Shown here: positions 58,440 to 64,000 of the stretch, one piece after another | Layout: every line of letters starts with the position of its first letter | How positions within the stretch are numbered: position 1 is the stretch's first letter | Source: DASSKA01 sp963839365 | GTDB lineage: Bacteria; Actinomycetota; Actinomycetes; Propionibacteriales; Nocardioidaceae | Length of the DNA: 64,000 bases | Assembly: GCA_963839365.1 (NCBI GenBank) | Contig: CAWIUT010000002.1 | Coordinates: forward strand, 1-64,000 | Direction of reading: 5' to 3' | The notes under the pieces: generated by a model | Databases searched by the model: none | What the model was told of the DNA's origin: nothing | The model's input: the letters and a program-made list of their open reading frames with translations, nothing else | Position numbers and translations under genes: made by a program

Positions 58440-58477
58440 GACCAGACCCCCGGCCGCTCCGGCCGGGGGTCTGGTCA
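58440..58477 (+). terminator. Terminator after erpA
   Basis: The arms GACCAGACCCCCGGCC and GGCCGGGGGTCTGGTC are perfectly complementary over 16 bp with a 6-base loop (GCTCCG side bases included). No long T run follows, which is usual in high-GC actinobacteria. It starts 10 bases after the erpA stop codon and lies 3 bases before the stop of the convergent gene, so it can serve both. Confidence 0.85.
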
Positions 58478-58479
58478 TG

Positions 58480-58983
58480 TCAGGGGGCCGGGCGCGGCCC
58501 GCGGGGGACCGCCGTGCCGCCGGTCGCCCCGTCGCGCACCTGCCGCCCCGCGAGCGGGGCCCGGAGCGGGACCGTCACCGCCTCCATCAGCGCCAGGTGG
58601 GGGCAGCTGCCGGAGCCGCCCTGCGGGTGCTGCCGCAAGGTGATGGTGACCGCGCCGGTGGACTCCTGCACCCGGGGCTGCTCGATCACCCCGGCGCAGC
58701 CACCGGTCACCCCCACGGTGTAGCTCAGCAGCAGGTGGGTGGGGTCGACCACGGAGTACCGGTCGATCGGCACGCCCCGCAGGACGGTGAGCGGAGGATG
58801 GGTCGAGACCGGTGTGCGTGGCGGGCCGCCGATGAACCCGCCGGAGGTCACCGACGGCAGCGCCGTCGGCCGGCGCGACGGCGTGCCGTCATGACCCGGC
58901 CCGGTCAGCATCCAGGTCCCGGCGACCACCGCGAGCACCGCCAGCGCGGAGGCCGTCGGTGCGAGCCGGCGACCGATCTCCAC
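58480..58983 (-). CDS. Hypothetical single-pass membrane protein, 167 aa
   Basis: A protein of unknown function with an N-terminal membrane helix (APTASALAVLAVVAGTWML) and an extracellular domain that begins after a Pro/Ser/Thr linker. Conserved-looking strands are VLRGVPIDRYSVVDPTHLLL, YTVGVTGGCAGVIEQPRVQE and VTITLRQHPQGGSGSCPHLA, with two cysteines that could form a disulfide. The GTG at 58983 has no clear ribosome site, so the start is uncertain. The reading frame continues upstream as the antisense of adoK and ctaC, which is a shadow. Confidence 0.62.
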   Translation of the reverse strand: MEIGRRLAPTASALAVLAVVAGTWMLTGPGHDGTPSRRPTALPSVTSGGFIGGPPRTPVSTHPPLTVLRGVPIDRYSVVDPTHLLLSYTVGVTGGCAGVIEQPRVQESTGAVTITLRQHPQGGSGSCPHLALMEAVTVPLRAPLAGRQVRDGATGGTAVPRGPRPAP

Positions 58984-59034
58984 CCGCTGAGCATGACAGC
59001 CCGACGCCGGCACGCCTAGCCCTCCAGGGGGCCC

Positions 59035-59117
59035 GGGAGGGCTAGGTGGGGGCCTCGGGTGGGGGCCTCGGGTGGGGGCCCTCGGGGGGCCTCCGTGGAG
59101 GGCCCCGTGGGGCCGTC
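59035..59117 (+). repeat. G-rich tandem repeat before adoK
   Basis: The unit GGTGGGGGCCTCG occurs three times in a row from 59046, followed by degenerate G-rich units (CCCTCGGGGGGCCTCCGTGG). Runs of five and six G on the plus strand could form a G-quadruplex, and the complementary C/G blocks could form hairpins. It lies between the divergent genes at 58983 and 59188, in the likely promoter region of adoK. Confidence 0.7.
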
Positions 59118-59187
59118 CTGGGCAGCGGCGGGCACATCCGGCAGACTGAGGTGACGGTTCCCACCCACCGACAGGACTCCTGCGCCG

Positions 59188-60168
59188 ATGCTCGTGACCG
59201 GCTCCATCGCCACCGACCACCTGATGACCTTCGACGGCAAGTTCGCCGACTCGCTGGTCGTCGACCAGCTGGACAAGATCTCGCTGTCGTTCCTCGTCGA
59301 CGACCTGCAGGTGCGCCGCGGCGGCGTCGCCGCCAACATCTGCTTCGGGATGGGCTGCCTGGGGCTGCGGCCGGTGCTGGTCGGCGCCGTGGGTGAGGAC
59401 TTCGTCGACTACCAGGCCTGGCTGGAGCGGCACAACGTGGACTGCGGCTCGGTGCACGTCTCGGAGACCAAGCACACCGCGCGGTTCGTGTGCACCAACG
59501 ACTCCACGATGGCCCAGATCGCGTCCTTCTACGCCGGCGCGATGAGTGAGGCCCGCGAGATCGAGCTGGCTCCCATCGTGGCCCGGCGCGGCGGGGCGCC
59601 GTACGTCCTGGTCGGTCCCAACGACCCGGAGGCGATGCTGCGCCACACCGCCGAGTGCCGGCAGCGCGGCTACCCCTTCATCGCCGACCCCTCGCAGCAG
59701 CTCGCGTTCGGCGACGGGGAGATGATCCGCGAGCTGATCGACGGGGCGGCCATCTTGTTCTCCAACGAGTACGAGTCGGCGCTGATCGAGCAGAAGACCG
59801 GCTGGTCCGCCGACGACATCCTGTCCCGGGTCGGCACCCGCGTGGTCACCCTCGGAGCGCGCGGAGCACGGGTGGAGCGCAAGGGCGAGGACACCATCGA
59901 GGTGCCCGCGGTGCCGGAGATCGAGAAGGTGGAGCCGACCGGGGTCGGGGACGCGTTCCGGGCCGGCTTCCTGGCCGCGCTGGAGTGGGACCTGTCCCTG
60001 GAGCGCGCCGCGCAGCTCGGCTGCCTGCTCGCGGTCTACGTCGTGGAGCAGGTGGGCACCCAGGAGTACACCTTGCACCAGCAGGCGTTCGTGCGTCGGT
60101 TCGCCGAGACGTACGGCGAGGCGGCGGCCGCCGAGATCGCCGAGCGGGTGCGGACCGGGCACCCGTGA
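59188..60168 (+). CDS. adoK: Adenosine kinase, PfkB/ribokinase family
   Basis: A 326-aa PfkB-family sugar/nucleoside kinase closely matching mycobacterial adenosine kinase. Shared features include VTGSIATDHLM at the N-terminus, KISLSFLVDDLQVRRGGVAA, AQIASFYAGAMSEAREIELA, and NDPEAMLRHTAECR. The catalytic motif is DPTGVGDAFRAGFL (here EPTGVGDAFRAGFL) near residue 250, with the catalytic Asp. It phosphorylates adenosine to AMP in purine salvage. The position between erpA and ctaC also matches Mycobacterium. The ribosome site before ATG 59188 is weak (AGGA, about 12 nt). Confidence 0.9.
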   Translation: MLVTGSIATDHLMTFDGKFADSLVVDQLDKISLSFLVDDLQVRRGGVAANICFGMGCLGLRPVLVGAVGEDFVDYQAWLERHNVDCGSVHVSETKHTARFVCTNDSTMAQIASFYAGAMSEAREIELAPIVARRGGAPYVLVGPNDPEAMLRHTAECRQRGYPFIADPSQQLAFGDGEMIRELIDGAAILFSNEYESALIEQKTGWSADDILSRVGTRVVTLGARGARVERKGEDTIEVPAVPEIEKVEPTGVGDAFRAGFLAALEWDLSLERAAQLGCLLAVYVVEQVGTQEYTLHQQAFVRRFAETYGEAAAAEIAERVRTGHP

Positions 60169-60264
60169 GACCCCCGGAAACCATCGGGACCTAGCGAGAG
60201 TTGTCCCTGACCTCAGTAGTAATGTTCCGTGCTGACCGTCGAAGATGAGAGAGAGGGCTCGTTC

Positions 60265-61134
60265 GTGAGTCTGCAGCCCCCCAAGCGCGTGCGCAGGGCC
60301 GGTCTGTTCGCCGTGCTGGCCGCGAGCGCGCTGGCACTGAGCTCCTGTTCCGTCGTGGCGCACGAGCACATCTCGCGCCTGGGTATGCCGATCGGGGCCA
60401 CTGACCGGGCGCCGCTGATCTACCACCTGTGGATCGGTGCCTGGATCGCCGCGATCGCGGTCGGCTTCCTGGTGTGGGGGCTGATCATCTACGCCGCTGT
60501 CCGGTACCGCCGCCGCCACGACGACGAGGTCCCGGTGCAGATCCGCTACCACCTGCCGATCGAGATCCTCTACACGGTCGCGCCGATCATCATGGTGGTG
60601 GTCTTCTTCTTCTTCACGGTGCAGACCCAGGACAAGGTGCTGGCCAACGTGAAGCACCCCGACAACGTGATCGACGTGGTCGGCCAGCAGTGGTCGTGGA
60701 CGTTCAACTACGTCAAGGAGCCGTCGCTCGGCGGCCAGACCACCGTCTACGACTCCGGCACTCCCGCCTACATGCCGACCCTGGTGCTGCCGGTGAACGA
60801 GACGGTGCGGGTGAACCTGAGCTCCCCGGACGTCATCCACTCCTTCTGGGTGCCGGCGTTCCTGTTCAAGATGGACGTCATCCCCGGACGGCACAACCAC
60901 TTCTCGTTCACCCCGACCCGGATCGGCACCTACGACGGCAAGTGCGCCGAGCTGTGCGGCATCTACCACTCGCGGATGCTCTTCAACGTCAAGATCGTTT
61001 CCCACGACAAGTTCGTGGCCTACCTGAAGCACCTCAGGGCCGAGGGCAACACCGGACTGGCGCTCGGTGGCAGCCAGTCGCGGCATGAGGCCGGGCTCAA
61101 GCCCGTCAACTCGGAGACAGGAGTAGCAGGATGA
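60265..61134 (+). CDS. ctaC: Cytochrome c oxidase subunit II
   Basis: A lipoprotein-type subunit II (289 aa) holding the CuA centre that takes electrons from cytochrome c. The signal peptide LFAVLAASALALSSC ends in a lipobox cysteine. Two membrane helices follow (IGAWIAAIAVGFLVWGLIIY and ILYTVAPIIMVVVFFFF). The CuA site is visible as DVIHSFWVPAF and CAELCGIYHSRM, with both Cys, both His, the Glu and the Met ligands. The aromatic electron-entry patch QQWSWTFNY is present. GTG 60265 has AGAGGG 7 nt upstream and was preferred over 60229. Its stop overlaps the ctaD ATG. Confidence 0.95.
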   Translation: MSLQPPKRVRRAGLFAVLAASALALSSCSVVAHEHISRLGMPIGATDRAPLIYHLWIGAWIAAIAVGFLVWGLIIYAAVRYRRRHDDEVPVQIRYHLPIEILYTVAPIIMVVVFFFFTVQTQDKVLANVKHPDNVIDVVGQQWSWTFNYVKEPSLGGQTTVYDSGTPAYMPTLVLPVNETVRVNLSSPDVIHSFWVPAFLFKMDVIPGRHNHFSFTPTRIGTYDGKCAELCGIYHSRMLFNVKIVSHDKFVAYLKHLRAEGNTGLALGGSQSRHEAGLKPVNSETGVAG

Positions 61135-62927
61135 GCGGCGCTACCTTCCAGGCGACCGGCACCATCGAGCTCGGCAGGGAACGGACGCTCGGTCAGAAGA
61201 TCGTCTCGGTCATCACCACCACCGATCACAAGGTGATCGGCAAGCTCTACATGTCCACGTCGTTCGGCTTCTTCCTGGTCGGCGGGATCATGGCGCTGAT
61301 CATGCGCTCGGAGCTGGCGTTCCCGGGCATGCAGGTCGTCACCGAGCACATGTACAACGAGCTGTTCACGATGCACGGCACGATCATGCTGCTGCTCTTC
61401 GCGACCCCGTTGTTCTTCGGCTTCGGCAACGCGATCATGCCGCTGCAGATCGGGGCCCCCGACGTGGCGTTCCCGCGGTTGAACATGTTCAGCTACTGGC
61501 TGTTCCTGTTCGGTGGGCTGATCGTGTTCTCCGGGTTCCTGGCGCCGGGTGGTGCCGCGGACTTCGGCTGGTTCGCCTACTCGCCGCTGTCGAGCGCGCA
61601 GTACAGCCCGGGCATCGGCGGCGACCTGTGGGTGATGGGCCTGTGGATGGCCGGTCTGGGCACCATCCTGGGCGCGGTCAACTTCATCACCACGATCTTC
61701 TGCATGCGGGCGCCGGGCATGACCATGTTCCGGATGCCGATCTTCACCTGGAACACGCTGGTCACCTCGCTGCTGGTGCTGATCGCGTTCCCGGTGCTGG
61801 CCGGCGCGCTGCTGATGATGGAGGCCGACCGCAAGTTCGGGGCGCACGTGTACGACGCGGCCAACGGGGGGCCGATCATCTGGCAACACCTGTTCTGGTT
61901 CTTCGGCCATCCCGAGGTCTATATCATCGCGTTGCCGTTCTTCGGGATCATCACCGAGATACTGCCGGTGTTCAGCCGCAAGCCGGTGTTCGGCTACGTC
62001 GGCCTGGTCGCGGCCACGATCTCGATCGCGGCCCTGTCGGTGGCGGTCTGGGCGCACCACATGTTCGTCACCGGCGCGGTCTCGCTGCCGTTCTTCTCCG
62101 GCATGACGTTCTTGATCGCGGTGCCGACCGGGGTGAAGTTCTTCAACTGGATAGGCACGATGTGGGGCGGGTCGGTCTCACTCGATACCCCGATGCTGTG
62201 GAGCATCGGGTTCTTGACCACGTTCCTGTTCGGTGGCCTGACCGGCGTGATCCTGGCCAGCCCGCCGCTGGACTTCCACGTGTCCGACACCTACTTCGTG
62301 GTGGCGCACTTCCACTACGTGGTGTTCGGGACCGTGGTGTTCGCGATGTTCGGCGGGTTCTACTACTGGTGGCCGAAGATGACCGGCCGGATGCTGGACG
62401 AGCGGCTGGGCAAGGTGCACTTCTGGCTGCTGTTCATCGGGTTCCACACCACGTTCTTGATCCAGCACTGGCTGGGTGTGATCGGCATGCCGCGCCGCTA
62501 CGCCGACTACCTGCCCTCGGACGGGTTCACGATCTTCAACCAGGTGTCCACGATCGGGGCGTTCCTGCTCGGCGCGTCCACGCTGCCGTTCCTGTACAAC
62601 GTGTACAAGACGCGGCGTACGCCCCTGGTGGCCGTCGACGACCCGTGGGGCTGGGGCCGGGCGCTGGAGTGGGCGACCTCCTGCCCGCCGCCGCGGCACA
62701 ACTTCCACTCCATCCCGCGGATCCGCTCGGAGTCCCCGGCCTTCGACCTGCACCACCCCGAGGTCGCGGCCCTGGAGATGACCAGCGAGAAGGCCATCCG
62801 CGACGAGAGCAGCATCGACACCCCCAACGTGGAGGGCCGTCGCGGCTACATCGAGGAGAAGACCGGCAGGAACGTCGACGAGGCCGCGGCCGATGCCCAC
62901 GGCGATCGAGAGGAGGGTGAGCACTGA
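61131..62927 (+). CDS. ctaD: Cytochrome c oxidase subunit I
   Basis: The catalytic subunit (598 aa, 12 membrane helices) of the aa3-type proton-pumping oxidase. Haem and copper ligands are visible: the low-spin haem His in MYNELFTMHGTIMLLLFATP, the CuB-Tyr site WFFGHPEVYIIALPFFGIIT (crosslinked His-Tyr), the HH pair in VWAHHMFVTGA, and the two haem His in YFVVAHFHYVVFG. The K-channel and D-channel residues lie in regions that look normal. The C-terminal tail of about 60 aa is hydrophilic. The start overlaps ctaC (ATGA) and the stop overlaps ctaF (TGATG). Confidence 0.97.
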   Translation: MSGATFQATGTIELGRERTLGQKIVSVITTTDHKVIGKLYMSTSFGFFLVGGIMALIMRSELAFPGMQVVTEHMYNELFTMHGTIMLLLFATPLFFGFGNAIMPLQIGAPDVAFPRLNMFSYWLFLFGGLIVFSGFLAPGGAADFGWFAYSPLSSAQYSPGIGGDLWVMGLWMAGLGTILGAVNFITTIFCMRAPGMTMFRMPIFTWNTLVTSLLVLIAFPVLAGALLMMEADRKFGAHVYDAANGGPIIWQHLFWFFGHPEVYIIALPFFGIITEILPVFSRKPVFGYVGLVAATISIAALSVAVWAHHMFVTGAVSLPFFSGMTFLIAVPTGVKFFNWIGTMWGGSVSLDTPMLWSIGFLTTFLFGGLTGVILASPPLDFHVSDTYFVVAHFHYVVFGTVVFAMFGGFYYWWPKMTGRMLDERLGKVHFWLLFIGFHTTFLIQHWLGVIGMPRRYADYLPSDGFTIFNQVSTIGAFLLGASTLPFLYNVYKTRRTPLVAVDDPWGWGRALEWATSCPPPRHNFHSIPRIRSESPAFDLHHPEVAALEMTSEKAIRDESSIDTPNVEGRRGYIEEKTGRNVDEAAADAHGDREEGEH

Positions 62928-63322
62928 TGAAGGCCGAGACCCTGATCTTCTCGATCATCGCGCTGTTCTTCCTCATCACGACCCCGGTGTACTGGTTCGT
63001 GTCCTACGACCCGACCGGCACCGCGGCGCTGACGATGACGTTCCTGCTCAGCACGCTCATCGCGTTCTACCTGGGCTTCCACGCCACGCACATGGAGCCG
63101 CGTCCGGAGGACCGGAACCAGGGGGAGATCGCCGACGGCGCGGGGGAGCTGGGCTTCTTCCCGCCCTACAGCTGGTGGCCGCTGTGGGCCGCTGCGACCA
63201 TCGGCGTGATGGTGCTCGGGATCGTCTACGGCTGGTGGCTGTTCATCATCGGCGTGGCGCTCGGCGCGATCGCGGTGTCCGGCTGGATCTACGAGTACTA
63301 CCGCGGGATCTACGCCCACTGA
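62927..63322 (+). CDS. ctaF: Cytochrome c oxidase subunit IV, actinobacterial
   Basis: A 131-aa actinobacterial subunit IV with four helices in two pairs: LIFSIIALFFLITTPVYWFV, TMTFLLSTLIAFYLGFHATH, then PLWAAATIGVMVLGIVYGWW and FIIGVALGAIAVSGWIYEYY. Between the pairs lies the conserved PEDRNQGEIADGAGELGFFP loop. It assists assembly of the aa3 oxidase in the actinobacterial cytochrome bcc-aa3 supercomplex. It is translationally coupled to ctaD and followed by a strong terminator. Confidence 0.93.
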   Translation: MKAETLIFSIIALFFLITTPVYWFVSYDPTGTAALTMTFLLSTLIAFYLGFHATHMEPRPEDRNQGEIADGAGELGFFPPYSWWPLWAAATIGVMVLGIVYGWWLFIIGVALGAIAVSGWIYEYYRGIYAH

Positions 63323-63338
63323 GCCCACCCTGACCCGC

Positions 63339-63374
63339 CTTTCGGCCCGCTCCGGCCACGGAGCGGGCCGAAAG
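63339..63374 (+). terminator. Terminator after ctaF
   Basis: The arms CTTTCGGCCCGCTCC and GGAGCGGGCCGAAAG form a perfect 15-bp stem with a 6-base loop, beginning 17 bases after the ctaF stop codon. It ends the ctaC-ctaD-ctaF operon. Confidence 0.9.
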
Positions 63375-63475
63375 TGTTGTCCAGACGTGACCTTTCCCCA
63401 GCGCACGGTTTCGGGTGCACAGCCCAATGGTTGTTACGCTGGGAATGCACCAAGTCTGGCTTTCGAGGGGATCCC

Positions 63476-64000
63476 ATGTCCGTCTGCCACCTGAGTCGTG
63501 CCTGGTGGCACGACCACCGACGCGGCGTCGCGGCGCTGAGTGGCATCCTGTCGCTGTCCGTGGCCGCGGCCGGCTGCTCGGGGCCGAGCTCGGGTGCCGC
63601 GCCGCAGCACGGCGACGCAGCACAGCCGGGCGCGTCCCACTCGCCGAGCCCGCGGGTCTCCCAGGCGTCGATCACCTCGAACCTGCCGGAGTCCGGCGAC
63701 CAGACGGTGCCGGTGAGCACCTTCGTGACCCTGCACGCCCAGCAGGGCACCCTCGACCGGGTGCGGGTGCGGGTCGGGCACAGCAAGCACCGGCTGCACG
63801 GGGAGCTGTCGGCGGACAAGACCACCTGGAAGGCCACCGAGCGCCTCGAGCCGGGGACGGCCTACCACCTGCGGGCGGTCGCCGAGGACGCGCACGGGGT
63901 GCGCACCCGGGACCGCAGCACGTTCCACAGCGATGACCTGACCCTGGCCCAGCAGACGTTCCCGAGCTTCGAGCCGCTCGGCGGGGAGACGGTCGGGGTC
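63476..64000 (+). CDS. L,D-transpeptidase-type lipoprotein, N-terminal part (cut by window end)
   Basis: The frame stays open to the last base, so only 175 codons are seen. The signal peptide GVAALSGILSLSVAAAGC ends in a lipobox cysteine. After a Ser/Ala/Pro linker comes an Ig-like domain (VSTFVTLHAQQGTLDRVRVR, GELSADKTTWKATERLEPGT, YHLRAVAEDAHGVRTRDRST), and then the start of a second one (FPSFEPLGGETVGV). This layout, two Ig-like domains on a lipoprotein, is that of actinobacterial L,D-transpeptidases such as LdtB, which make 3-3 crosslinks in peptidoglycan. The catalytic YkuD domain would lie beyond the window. GAGGGG precedes ATG 63476 by 5-6 nt, and TACGCT near 63436 is a good -10. Confidence 0.8.
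   Translation, partial: MSVCHLSRAWWHDHRRGVAALSGILSLSVAAAGCSGPSSGAAPQHGDAAQPGASHSPSPRVSQASITSNLPESGDQTVPVSTFVTLHAQQGTLDRVRVRVGHSKHRLHGELSADKTTWKATERLEPGTAYHLRAVAEDAHGVRTRDRSTFHSDDLTLAQQTFPSFEPLGGETVGV

Noticed and set aside
1..64000. tRNA, rRNA or CRISPR array
   Set aside because: Intergenic regions were read for T-loop signatures and for regularly spaced repeats; none was found. The TTCGAC-like string near 47550 belongs to the cobalamin riboswitch.

Overview
The window is GC-rich (roughly 70 percent) DNA from an actinobacterium. The gene order is the conserved actinobacterial chromosome core: map / panB / nadE / a glnA2-type synthetase / a GATase / glnE, then glnA1 / lipA / lipB / sucB / lpd / pepA / gcvT, and finally erpA / adoK / ctaC-ctaD-ctaF. 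The same neighbourhoods occur in Streptomyces and, in part, in Mycobacterium. I cannot fix the genus from sequence alone; a member of the Nocardioidaceae or a relative would fit.

Layout. 1-5.7 kb: small accessory genes (GNAT, SnoaL-like, SRPBCC, a membrane-anchored CPYC thioredoxin-like protein, a TPR protein) with several empty stretches. 5.7-17.2 kb: map, a lysine-rich histone H1-like protein, panB, nadE, glnA2-type synthetase, GATase, glnE, a small zinc-motif protein and a SurA-N-like lipoprotein. 17.6-26.8 kb: a decayed integrated element of the actinomycete integrative-conjugative (AICE) type. Its ends are direct repeats that cover the last codons and terminator region of glnA1. Beside the left end lies a chimeric remnant that joins a RepSA-type replication initiator to the C-terminus of a tyrosine integrase. 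Two 1396-bp IS256-family copies (8-bp target duplications) and one IS481-family copy lie inside; each IS256 copy splits a cargo gene that can be rebuilt in frame. 26.8-35 kb: glnA1 with a textbook GlnR operator, an RDD protein, a cyclopropane synthase-like methyltransferase, AlaX, lipoproteins, DUF4191, lipA and lipB. 35-43 kb: an epimerase, sucB, lpd, pepA and gcvT. 43-47.6 kb: an ECF vitamin/cobalt transporter (S component, a frameshifted double ATPase, EcfT, a SCO2322-family secreted protein) under a cobalamin riboswitch. 47.7-54.8 kb: an orphan P-loop ATPase with a palindromic operator, an aldo/keto reductase, DUF3043, and a translationally coupled envelope-stress operon pspA-pspAA-htpX-pspAB-histidine kinase. 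54.9-64 kb: an Rpf/LysM protein under a c-di-AMP (ydaO) riboswitch, GNAT, glycerate kinase, erpA, adoK, the cytochrome c oxidase genes ctaC-ctaD-ctaF, and the start of an L,D-transpeptidase lipoprotein cut by the window edge.

Themes. Nitrogen: glnA1 keeps the adenylylatable tyrosine and has a GlnR box, the glnA2-type enzyme lacks that tyrosine, and glnE (the adenylyltransferase) sits beside glnA2. Lipoate: lipA and lipB make the cofactor for sucB, whose E3 partner lpd is next to it. Translation signals: at least 15 genes have an NANNNT -10-like hexamer ending 6-8 nt before the start codon, which predicts leaderless mRNAs and was used to choose starts. I saw no tRNA, rRNA or CRISPR. The least ordinary part of the window is the glnA1-targeted mobile element.
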